A stretch of 64,000 bases of DNA from Methylophaga sp. 41_12_T18. GTDB taxonomy: Bacteria > Pseudomonadota > Gammaproteobacteria > Nitrosococcales > Methylophagaceae. A model generated the notes under the pieces. The model was not told the DNA's origin. It ran no database searches and saw only the letters and a program-made list of their open reading frames with translations. Shown in pieces: positions 9,216 through 17,366 of this stretch. Each line of letters opens with the position of its first letter. The stretch's first letter is position 1. The stretch is from positions 1 to 64,000 of the forward strand of contig MAAI01000087.1 of NCBI GenBank assembly GCA_002163115.1. The letters are read 5' to 3'. Both the position numbers and the translations under genes were made by a program.

Positions 9216-10163
9216 ATGGACAAATATGCTGTTATCGTGGGACAAGGGCGATCGGGGACAAACTGGCTATTGGATTTATTTAATTTAAGTGAAGAAACTT
9301 ATTCTAGGAATGAGCCACATGAATTAGATTCATCTCCAATTAGTGAATTTGATTCTCATCGTGTCGTAGTTAGGGCTCAGCAGAAAATATTAAATGATAA
9401 ATGGGATGAAGTAATTCGGCAGGTCGGCATAAGGATGAGCGCTATTGCCCCATGGATTACTACTAGGAAGAGTTACTTTAACCTTTCGAAGTTCCTATAT
9501 ATGTCAGTGCGAAGTAACAAGTTTAGGAGGGTTTTGAGTTTATATTTTAAAGCATTCAAGGCTGATGAGTGGTTAATGCCATCTTGGGCAGTAAAAAATA
9601 TTGAGTGGACTAAGGTACTTAGAGTTTTCAAGTTTGTCCAATCTCCTGGCTGGGCAGATTTTTTACTCAACTGCAGACGAGATGTTCATGTTTTTCATAT
9701 AGTACGACAACCTGGAGGTTTTTTGAATTCATGGAGGAATAGGTACCTATCGACAGAAGAAAATCAGAAGGTTCTTAAAAATAACTTATGTAGACTTCAT
9801 GAAATTTCACGTGAAAGTAAGTACTGGTCAGATCTCTTTGGCGATATTGATAGTTTAGGCTTAATAGAGTCTGAGCTTTGGTATTGGTACTATGCAAATG
9901 AGACTATTTATCAAGCTGGCGCTGGCAAGTCAAACTATTCATTAATTATGTATGAGGAGTTGGCAAGCAATCCAGTAAAAGTGTTAAGAGAATTATATTC
10001 CAAAATCGGGTTGAACCTTAGTGAGAGTATCGAGGGGAGTGTTGTTTCTGGCGCCAAAAACTCTAAAGCAATTTCTGGTTCTTGGCGGAAGAAATTAACC
10101 ACAACTGAAATTGAGTTATGTGAAATGTTTACTGAGAAAGCTAACTCAAGCTTTTATAGTTAA
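9216..10163 (+). CDS. Sulfotransferase family protein
   Basis: 315 residues. The P-loop-like PAPS 5' phosphosulfate motif is GQGRSGTNWL near residue 9, and the 3' phosphate motif is HIVRQPGGFLNSWRNRYL near residue 165, both typical of the sulfotransferase superfamily. The start ATG 9216 is preceded by TTAGGAC. It presumably sulfates a sugar of the exopolysaccharide or its lipid-linked precursor in the cytoplasm. It is only distantly like the frameshifted copy just upstream, so it is not a simple tandem duplicate. Sulfated polysaccharides are common in marine bacteria, which fits the setting. Confidence 0.82.
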   Translation: MDKYAVIVGQGRSGTNWLLDLFNLSEETYSRNEPHELDSSPISEFDSHRVVVRAQQKILNDKWDEVIRQVGIRMSAIAPWITTRKSYFNLSKFLYMSVRSNKFRRVLSLYFKAFKADEWLMPSWAVKNIEWTKVLRVFKFVQSPGWADFLLNCRRDVHVFHIVRQPGGFLNSWRNRYLSTEENQKVLKNNLCRLHEISRESKYWSDLFGDIDSLGLIESELWYWYYANETIYQAGAGKSNYSLIMYEELASNPVKVLRELYSKIGLNLSESIEGSVVSGAKNSKAISGSWRKKLTTTEIELCEMFTEKANSSFYS

Positions 10164-10169
10164 TGAGCA

Positions 10170-11192
10170 GTGCAATATAGTGCTATGTTAAAGCTAATAA
10201 ATGACTTTTTAGACAATACCTCTGTTAGTAATAGCCACTTGACGGTGTTAGATGGTTGGCGAGGGCTGAGTATTTTGTTCGTTTTGGCCGGGCATCTACT
10301 GCCGTTAGGACCTAAATATCTATATCTTAATGAAGCTTTCGCTAGGATGGGAATGGCTTTGTTTTTTATTTTATCTGGTTTTTTAATTACTAGGTTTTTG
10401 ATTTTTAAGCCGAATATTATTCATTTCATTATTAGACGTTTCTTTCGGATAATTCCGTTAGCTTGGCTTTATATCGTATTGTCATTGCTTCTCACACCGA
10501 TGGGAAGTGAAACATACATAGCACAGCTTTTCTTTTATGCTAATTACCCTCCTTTTTACCTGACAGATACAACTGCACACCTTTGGAGTCTTTCGGTAGA
10601 AATGCAGTTTTATGTTGGAATTGCATTATTGGTTGGAATGTTGGGTAAGCGAGGACTTTATTTTCTTCCTGTTTTGTGTGTAATTATTACGCTACTGAGG
10701 CTACAGAATGACGTGCACATCTCAATTATTACTTACTATAGAGTTGATGAGATTCTAGCAGGATGCTGTTTGGCTTTAATGTATGAGGGGTGGGTGGGAA
10801 GAAATTGGCCGACTATCTTTAAATATGTTAATCAACCGATGTTTTTTTTATTTTTGATATTACTTTTCTTTTCCTGTCATAAAGTAGGAGGGGACTTAGC
10901 ATATTTTCGGCCGTACTTTGCTGCTTTACTGATTGGCTCAACTTTATTTAACCTTACTGCATCGATAACACTAAAGTTGAATAATAAAGTCTTGTTTTAC
11001 ATCGCAGCTATTTCATATTCCTTATATGTTATCCATCCTCTATTAGAACATTCCTGGCTCGGGAGTGGAGATACTGTTGAAAAATATAGTAAACGTATTT
11101 TACTCTTTTTAGTCCTATTGATAACGTCACATATATCTACTTTCTATTATGAAAAATACTGGATTTCTTTTGCTAAAAAATTAACTCGATAA
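10170..11192 (+). CDS. Acyltransferase 3 family membrane protein
   Basis: 340 residues with about ten hydrophobic segments. LDGWRGLSILFVLAGHLLP carries the family Arg and His motif, and LWSLSVEMQFYV matches the second conserved block (WSLxxExxFY) shared by acyltransferase 3 proteins. Start listed is GTG 10170, right after the sulfotransferase stop; ATG 10185 is an in-frame alternative. Likely O-acylates a sugar of this locus. With the gene at 1,966-3,021 this makes two family members here, which suggests two acylation sites or donors. Confidence 0.83.
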   Translation: MQYSAMLKLINDFLDNTSVSNSHLTVLDGWRGLSILFVLAGHLLPLGPKYLYLNEAFARMGMALFFILSGFLITRFLIFKPNIIHFIIRRFFRIIPLAWLYIVLSLLLTPMGSETYIAQLFFYANYPPFYLTDTTAHLWSLSVEMQFYVGIALLVGMLGKRGLYFLPVLCVIITLLRLQNDVHISIITYYRVDEILAGCCLALMYEGWVGRNWPTIFKYVNQPMFFLFLILLFFSCHKVGGDLAYFRPYFAALLIGSTLFNLTASITLKLNNKVLFYIAAISYSLYVIHPLLEHSWLGSGDTVEKYSKRILLFLVLLITSHISTFYYEKYWISFAKKLTR

Positions 11193-11401
11193 TTAATATA
11201 GGTCGTAAATATCTAATGGCTGAATGAGTGTGTTAATACTGGTTGTTACTATTAACTTAGCTTGATTTCTGATAATGCGTTGATTCTGCCCTGTGTGAAA
11301 AGAGTGAATGAACATTCACGGAACATGGTCTGTTTTAGCTAAATGGAGTTTTTGTATAGTGTTGCTAAATAATTAGACTTAAGTAAAAAATTGAGGGAAG
11401 C

Positions 11402-12115
11402 ATGTCAAATAAATTTATAGAATATTTTGATCAAATATCAATTATTAATTTGCCTTATCGAAGAGATAGGCAAAAAGAAATGATTCATGAGCTTGATAAT
11501 GTTCAGATGGAGCTGGTTTCTGGGCATATTGATTTTTTTGAAGCATGCAGACCTGAAGATAAAGGTAAGTTTCCAAATATAGGTGCTCGAGGCTGTTTCA
11601 TGAGTCACTTAGCTGTGCTTAAGAAGGCTCAACAAGATGGAGTTTCAAGGTTGTTAGTGATGGAGGATGATCTGGCTCTAGAGAAGTGCTGGTCATCGAA
11701 AAGTAGGGAGCTCGTTGTAGAGCTAGAAGAGACTGATTGGGATATTCTTTATTTTGGTCACGAGCTTAATTTGGAACAGTTTTCAGGTAAAAATTTTTGC
11801 GAATTTAATTCTAATATTCCCTTGACGCATTTTTTTGCTGTGCATTCGAGAGTTATTCCTCGATTAGTTAACTTTCTTGAATTGGTCGCAAGTCGAGAAG
11901 CGGGCGATCCTGAAGGTGGGCCTATGCATGTGGATGGAGCGATTAGTACATTTAGATTACAAAATCCAGATGTTAAAACGATTGTCGCCTCACCTAGTCT
12001 CGGTGCTCAACGAGCCTCAAAAACTGATATTCATACACTGAGTTGGTTTGATAGGCTTCCAGTAATTAAAACTTGTGTGGGAATTCTGAGGAAAGTTAAA
12101 AATCAATTAAATTAA
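11402..12115 (+). CDS. GT25 family glycosyltransferase (LPS-type)
   Basis: 237 residues, the usual length of family 25 transferases. IINLPYRRDRQ at the N-terminus, GARGCFMSHLAVLKKAQ and LLVMEDDL (the acidic triad in the DxD position) are the hallmark sequence of the family, known from LgtB/LgtE-like galactosyltransferases of LPS synthesis. The start ATG 11402 follows GAGGGAAGC, a strong ribosome-binding site. It stands somewhat apart, with 209 bp before and 115 bp after. Probably adds a side-branch sugar; donor unknown. Confidence 0.85.
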   Translation: MSNKFIEYFDQISIINLPYRRDRQKEMIHELDNVQMELVSGHIDFFEACRPEDKGKFPNIGARGCFMSHLAVLKKAQQDGVSRLLVMEDDLALEKCWSSKSRELVVELEETDWDILYFGHELNLEQFSGKNFCEFNSNIPLTHFFAVHSRVIPRLVNFLELVASREAGDPEGGPMHVDGAISTFRLQNPDVKTIVASPSLGAQRASKTDIHTLSWFDRLPVIKTCVGILRKVKNQLN

Positions 12116-12230
12116 CTGATTAAAATTATGAACGTAAGGCTATGAGCTTGATAAGGTGATAAATGTCTTATAATTATGTCATTACACTGTCTGCGACATC
12201 TTAGTGAGGAAGTAAAATGGTTGAGGGAAT

Positions 12231-13439
12231 ATGCGAATAGGATACTTTACAAATCAATACCCTAAAGTTAGTCATAGCTTTATACGCAGAGAAATTCTCG
12301 CGTTAGAGGTGTTGGGACATACTGTTCAGAGGTTTGCATTACAATCCGATGAAGCTGAGTTAGTTGACCCTGTCGACCAAAATGAATTTGCTAAGACCTT
12401 CTATGTTCTATTAGAGTCGAACTTGAGTATTATTATGGCATGTTTGCTTGTTATATTTAGCCATCCTGTGAAGTTCCTGTCTACATTGTACTTAGCAGTT
12501 AAATTAGGCTTTCGTTCTGACCGAGGCACGCTTAGACATATCGCCTATTTACTGGAAAGTTGCGTGTTAGTAAAATGGCAGAAGCAAAAAGATATTGAAC
12601 ATATTCATGCTCATTTTGGTACAAACTCAACGATGATTGTTATGTTTTCTTATTTACTAGGTGGCGTGGGCTACAGTTTTACAGTGCATGGTCCTGAAGA
12701 GTTTGATAAGCCTGAATTTATTTCGCTAGCAGAAAAAATTAAGCATAGCCGTTTTGTAGTTGCAATCAGTTCGTTTGGCCGTAGCCAGTTATTTAGGTTG
12801 GTGCCAGCGGATTTGTGGGATAAGGTAAAAGTAGTACACTGCGGTTTAGATGCCGAATTTTTAGCAAGAGATGAAAATATCCGCCCTAATATAAGTAAGC
12901 AATTATTATGTGTTGGGCGTTTGTGTGAGCAAAAAGGTCAACTTCTACTTTTAGAGTCAATGAGGTCTTTACGTGACTCGGGTATAGATTGTACTTTGGT
13001 ATTGGCTGGAGATGGCCCGATGCGCTCAGAAGTAGAAAGTAGAATTTCTGAATATAACCTTGCAGACAGAGTTGAAATAACCGGTTGGATTTCCAGTGAG
13101 CAAGTTAAGCGTTTATTGCTTGAGTCCAGAGGCTTAGTTTTGCCTAGTTTTGCAGAAGGATTACCGGTTGTTATTATGGAGGCATTGGCTTTATCTCGGC
13201 CTGTAATTACGACATATGTTGCTGGTATCCCAGAGTTAGTTAAAAGTGGCAGTAATGGTTGGTTGATACCTGCTGGAAACACGCAAGCTCTCACTACGGC
13301 AATGAATGAATTGCTTTCTACCGATGAAGAAACTTTGGCATTATATGGCCGTAATGGGTATGAAGCTGTTAATGAGCTTCATAATATTGAAATAGAAGTG
13401 AAAAAAATAGCAAGCCTATTTGAAGATGCCTGTAAATAA
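12231..13439 (+). CDS. GT4 glycosyltransferase, colanic-acid WcaL-like
   Basis: GT-B fold retaining transferase of 402 residues. The N-terminus IGYFTNQYPKVSHSFIRREI matches the WcaL/colanic acid branch. IHAHFGTNSTMIVM lies in the acceptor domain. LLCVGRLCEQKG opens the donor domain, and EGLPVVIMEALALSRPVI is the E(x7)E donor-binding motif of family 4. GAGGGAAT directly before ATG 12231 is the ribosome-binding site. The next gene begins 3 bp after the stop, so they are co-transcribed. Substrate unknown. Confidence 0.87.
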   Translation: MRIGYFTNQYPKVSHSFIRREILALEVLGHTVQRFALQSDEAELVDPVDQNEFAKTFYVLLESNLSIIMACLLVIFSHPVKFLSTLYLAVKLGFRSDRGTLRHIAYLLESCVLVKWQKQKDIEHIHAHFGTNSTMIVMFSYLLGGVGYSFTVHGPEEFDKPEFISLAEKIKHSRFVVAISSFGRSQLFRLVPADLWDKVKVVHCGLDAEFLARDENIRPNISKQLLCVGRLCEQKGQLLLLESMRSLRDSGIDCTLVLAGDGPMRSEVESRISEYNLADRVEITGWISSEQVKRLLLESRGLVLPSFAEGLPVVIMEALALSRPVITTYVAGIPELVKSGSNGWLIPAGNTQALTTAMNELLSTDEETLALYGRNGYEAVNELHNIEIEVKKIASLFEDACK

Positions 13440-13441
13440 TT

Positions 13442-14638
13442 ATGTGGATAGCAATTATCTTTGGCAGCATTGCTACGGTTTTATCTATCCCATTAATGGT
13501 TATAGCTATAGAGTTGTTTATTACATTTAGAAATAAACGACCAATGTTACAAAGTAACAATGCAGAATTAAATAAAGCTAAATATAAGATATTAATGCCT
13601 GCTCATAATGAGCAGGGGATCCTTGCCAAGACGTTATCTACTTTAATAGGGCAAGGAGCATCTCCCGCTGACATTATAGTAATAGCTGATAACTGTACGG
13701 ATGCGACGGCTGAAATTGCCAGACATCATAGTGTCACGGTATTAGAACGTTTTAATGATGAGCTGAGAGGTAAGGGATTTGCCCTTGATCATGGTATTAG
13801 CTATTTAAAAAATAAAATGGCACCTGATGTGCTTATTGTATTAGATGCCGACTGTGACATTGATAGTAATAGTTTAAGCTTGTTGGTTGATTGTTGTTAT
13901 AAAAATAACTCGCCGCAACAAGCACTTTATTTAATGAGAAAAAACACAAGTGATTCTTTAAGTCGTCGGATAGCAGGTTTTGCTTGGTTGGTAAAAAATA
14001 AAATTCGTCCTGTTGCTGTCAATAAACTAGGCTTGCCAGTGACGTTGACAGGAACTGGGATGGCATTTCCTTGGCATGTTATTAAAGATGTGAATATAGC
14101 TCATGGCAATATTGTGGAAGATATGCAGCTTGGAATTGATTGCACTTTAAGTGGTTTTTCACCTGTACTTTGTCAACAGGCAATAGTGTACAGCGACTTT
14201 CCTGAACGGGCTGATGCCGGAAATACTCAACGAACACGTTGGGAGCATGGGCACTTAACAACAATTATTCAGCAAGTGCCTAGATTATTGAAACAGTCGA
14301 TTCTTCGTAAGGATTGGCGGTTATTAGGTTTTGCATTGGATGTTGCTGTTCCCCCATTATCATTATTGATTTTGCTTTCAGGTATGGGCTTATTATTGCT
14401 TATTACCTATTCCTATATTACCAATAGTTATGGAGCCTTATCTTTATTGTTAATTAGTGTTGTGTTTTTTTCGCTGATGTTGGTTTTTACTTGGTGGCAG
14501 TACGGTCGTGACTATTTAACAGTCAAAGAGTTATGTGGTATTCCAATCTATGTAGTTTCAAAGATATCTGTCTATGTGACTTTTATATTTAAGCGACAAA
14601 AGTCGTGGATTAAAACGTCTAGGAAGACCAAAGATTAA
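13442..14638 (+). CDS. Membrane-bound GT2 glycosyltransferase
   Basis: 398 residues: an N-terminal membrane helix (residues 1-25), a GT-A domain with ILMPAHNEQG, IADNCTDAT, VLDADCDI (DxD), GTGMAFPW, EDMQLGID (ED) and RTRWEHGH (Q/RxxRW-like) motifs, then two or three C-terminal helices around residues 295-375. This is the cellulose-synthase-like layout of inverting family 2 enzymes. It starts 3 bp after the GT4 gene, and its stop overlaps the start of the WecG-type gene by one base. In XrtA loci an enzyme of this kind is common, but its product here is unknown. Confidence 0.82.
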   Translation: MWIAIIFGSIATVLSIPLMVIAIELFITFRNKRPMLQSNNAELNKAKYKILMPAHNEQGILAKTLSTLIGQGASPADIIVIADNCTDATAEIARHHSVTVLERFNDELRGKGFALDHGISYLKNKMAPDVLIVLDADCDIDSNSLSLLVDCCYKNNSPQQALYLMRKNTSDSLSRRIAGFAWLVKNKIRPVAVNKLGLPVTLTGTGMAFPWHVIKDVNIAHGNIVEDMQLGIDCTLSGFSPVLCQQAIVYSDFPERADAGNTQRTRWEHGHLTTIIQQVPRLLKQSILRKDWRLLGFALDVAVPPLSLLILLSGMGLLLLITYSYITNSYGALSLLLISVVFFSLMLVFTWWQYGRDYLTVKELCGIPIYVVSKISVYVTFIFKRQKSWIKTSRKTKD

Positions 14639-15789
14639 TGAATACAAATGTTACTTCGATGATGAAGAAACAATCACGTGAGTGGCTGTTGTCTAGAGAT
14701 GTGTATTGTATCTTTGGTTTGCCATTTGATGTGACTAATCTATATGACGCGGTGCATAACGTCAGTTTGAATATTGGAGGTGAGAAAAGGTACTTTTTTT
14801 CTACGCCAAACCTTAATTTCGTGATAGCCGCCCAATCAGACCCGGAATTTTTTCAATCTGTAGTGGATAGTGATTTAAGTGTTGCTGATGGCATGCCGAT
14901 AATATGGGTGGCGAAGCTTTTAGGCATACCTTTGCCTGAACGGGTGGCGGGTTCATCTTTGTTTGATGAGTTATCTATGCGACCTGCATATAAAAACAAG
15001 ATTAACGTTTTCTTTTTTGGTGGGCAGAAAGGTATCGCCGAGCAGGCTCATAACAAATTAAATGAAACTAGTATTGGGATGAAAAGTTGTGGGTTTTATG
15101 ACCCAGGCTTTGTTTCTGTTGATGAAATGAGTTCGACGGAGATTATTCAGCAGCTCAATAGAGCTAATCCTGATTTTATTGTTGTCGCACTAGGAGCAAA
15201 AAAAGGTCAACAATGGATTCAGCATAATAAGCATCAACTTAACGCGCCAGTGATTAGTCACTTGGGCGCAGTGATAAACTTTGTCGCAGGAAATATTGAA
15301 CGGGCACCAATAGTTTGGCAGAAATTTGGTCTGGAGTGGTTGTGGAGAATAAAGCAGGAACCCGTATTGTGGAAGCGTTACTTATCTGATGGGCTAGAAT
15401 TTTCTCAATTACTTGTATCGAAAGTTATTCCTCTAGCGTTGTATGACCGGTATTTAAAACGAACAGGATCCTTTAAAAACAGGTTGGAACTTAGTACTAG
15501 CACTGAACTAACAGCTCAAGTGGTTAGCATTGGCGGCTGTATCCATCATCAAAATATGATGATGGTTAAACAGCAGTTTTCATCACTTCTTGACGATTCG
15601 GATAGTAATATTGTTATTGATTGTGCTGGCTTAACTTATTTTGACGCCGCTTTTTTGGGAACATTACTTCTATTCCAGCGCTATTTGAATGAGCAGAAAA
15701 AAACACTGACTTTACAAGCCGTACCAAAAAGGATTATAAGAATCATCAGTTTAAATAATGTTTTAACTAGATTTACAATAGTCTCGTAG
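14638..15789 (+). CDS. WecG/TagA/CpsF glycosyltransferase fused to a STAS domain
   Basis: 383 residues in two parts. Residues about 20-260 are a GT26 (WecG/TagA/CpsF) domain: FFSTPNLNFVI, SDLSVADGMPIIW, VAGSSLFDEL, FFFGGQKGIAEQA and FIVVALGAKKGQQWI are the conserved blocks. This family transfers N-acetylmannosamine or related sugars to a lipid-linked acceptor. Residues about 290-383 look like a STAS domain: IVIDCAGLTYFDAAFLGTLLLF matches the strand-helix with the small-residue switch loop of anti-sigma antagonists and SulP tails. The fusion suggests regulation of the enzyme by protein contact or phosphorylation. The phosphorylatable Ser/Thr usually found after D is replaced by Ala (YFDAAF), so it may be a constitutive docking module. 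Confidence 0.82.
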   Translation: MNTNVTSMMKKQSREWLLSRDVYCIFGLPFDVTNLYDAVHNVSLNIGGEKRYFFSTPNLNFVIAAQSDPEFFQSVVDSDLSVADGMPIIWVAKLLGIPLPERVAGSSLFDELSMRPAYKNKINVFFFGGQKGIAEQAHNKLNETSIGMKSCGFYDPGFVSVDEMSSTEIIQQLNRANPDFIVVALGAKKGQQWIQHNKHQLNAPVISHLGAVINFVAGNIERAPIVWQKFGLEWLWRIKQEPVLWKRYLSDGLEFSQLLVSKVIPLALYDRYLKRTGSFKNRLELSTSTELTAQVVSIGGCIHHQNMMMVKQQFSSLLDDSDSNIVIDCAGLTYFDAAFLGTLLLFQRYLNEQKKTLTLQAVPKRIIRIISLNNVLTRFTIVS

Positions 15790-15829
15790 TGAGATGGACG
15801 TTTGATTAAATAGTAAGTAGGAGTAGTTT

Positions 15830-17356
15830 TTGTTAAGTTTAAAACACACTGGATTATTTGTTGCAGCTATTGCTTTAGCGATTTTAACTTATTGGAATGG
15901 CTTGGCTGAAGCGGTATTTCGCTGGGGTAGTCAAGAAGAGTATAGCCATGGTTATTTGATACCTTTGGTAAGCCTGTATATTTTATGGGAAAAACAAGCT
16001 TTAATTAAAGCTTCAATAGGGCCGCCACTTAAGTCGGGTTTATTGGTTATTTTAATCTCTATACTTCTTTATATAGTAGGTGAAATCAGCGCGCTTTTTA
16101 TTCTTATTCAGTATTCATTTGTATTTTTATTGCTTGGCCTTTCTCTAGTTACTTTTGGTAAAGCTACAAAATTCACTGTTGCGCCTATTCTACTGCTGCT
16201 ATTTGCTATTCCCTTGCCTTATGTCATTGAAGTTTTGTTAACTGCTAAGTTGCAATTAATTTCTTCTTCGCTTGGCGTGAGTTTTATTCGATTATTTAAC
16301 ATTCCTGTTTTTCTTGAAGGTAATGTGATTGATCTAGGTGTATATCAATTACAAGTTGTTGAAGCCTGTAGTGGCTTGCGTTATTTATTCCCGTTGATGA
16401 GCCTTGGATTTATTGCTGCCTATTTTTATCAAGCGAGTTTTTGGAAGCGTGCTGTTGTTTTCTTAGCGACTATTCCCGTGACGATCTTGATGAATAGCTT
16501 CCGTATCGGTGCCATAGGTGTGATGGTCGATAACTGGGGGATTTCGATGGCGGAGGGCTTCTTGCATGACTTTGAAGGTTGGATAATCTTTATGGCTTGC
16601 GCTGTTATTTTATTCATCATAATCTGGCTACTTGAAAAGTTATTTAACAAGGGCAGTTCGTTAGCTGCAGTATTTGGCGTAGTTGATGTGCCGCCATCAT
16701 CTCTGCAAGGTACCAATTCAGTGCGAAATTCATCATCCAAACTCTTGATTATCAGCATTGGTCTTATATTGATAACGATGTTGTTGACGCAATTTTTAGA
16801 TAAGCGTACCGAAATTTATCCAAAACATGTTCCATTTGTAAATTTTCCAATGAAGATTGAACAATGGCAAGGAAAGCACGAAAAATTGGATAAGAACGTC
16901 ATCGAAAAACTAGGCATGACAGATTATTTAATAGCGAACTATCAAAATAATGATCAGCAATTAGTCAACTTTTATGTTGCTTATTATCAGTCACAAAGGA
17001 AAGGGGTTTCGCCACATTCACCACGTGTATGTATACCTGGTGGAGGTTGGGAGATTACTGACTTAGAGCGTATTTCCGCTAATGGTCATCCAATTAATCG
17101 CGTTATTATTAAGAAGGGTGAGCAACGTCAATTGGTCTATTACTGGTTTCAGGGGCATGGCCGCGTCGTTGCAAATGAATATATAAATAAATGGTATTTA
17201 TTTATTGATTCTATTTTCAAAAATAGAACGGATGGTTCTTTAGTGCGAGTGGTAACAACCGTACCGAAACATGAAAACATGAAGATCGCTGATGAACGTT
17301 TATTGGACTTTATGTCTAAGGCTGAACCAGAGTTAAAACATTACATTTTAGATTAG
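15830..17356 (+). CDS. xrtA: Exosortase A fused to EpsI domain
   Basis: 508 residues. Residues about 1-275 are an exosortase with eight or so helices. The catalytic triad is visible: Cys180 in EACSGLR, Arg225 in NSFRIG and His246 in LHDFEGW. Residues about 310-505 are an EpsI domain (FPMKIEQWQGK, SHSPRVCIPGGGW pattern, YYWFQGHGR), which is encoded separately or fused in XrtA systems. XrtA cleaves and sorts PEP-CTERM proteins at the inner membrane and is always tied to exopolysaccharide loci. Start is TTG 15830 with TAGGAG at 15818-15823; no in-frame ATG precedes the first helix. No PEP-CTERM substrate gene is in the window. Confidence 0.92.
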   Translation: MLSLKHTGLFVAAIALAILTYWNGLAEAVFRWGSQEEYSHGYLIPLVSLYILWEKQALIKASIGPPLKSGLLVILISILLYIVGEISALFILIQYSFVFLLLGLSLVTFGKATKFTVAPILLLLFAIPLPYVIEVLLTAKLQLISSSLGVSFIRLFNIPVFLEGNVIDLGVYQLQVVEACSGLRYLFPLMSLGFIAAYFYQASFWKRAVVFLATIPVTILMNSFRIGAIGVMVDNWGISMAEGFLHDFEGWIIFMACAVILFIIIWLLEKLFNKGSSLAAVFGVVDVPPSSLQGTNSVRNSSSKLLIISIGLILITMLLTQFLDKRTEIYPKHVPFVNFPMKIEQWQGKHEKLDKNVIEKLGMTDYLIANYQNNDQQLVNFYVAYYQSQRKGVSPHSPRVCIPGGGWEITDLERISANGHPINRVIIKKGEQRQLVYYWFQGHGRVVANEYINKWYLFIDSIFKNRTDGSLVRVVTTVPKHENMKIADERLLDFMSKAEPELKHYILD

Positions 17357-17366
17357 GGATAGAAAT

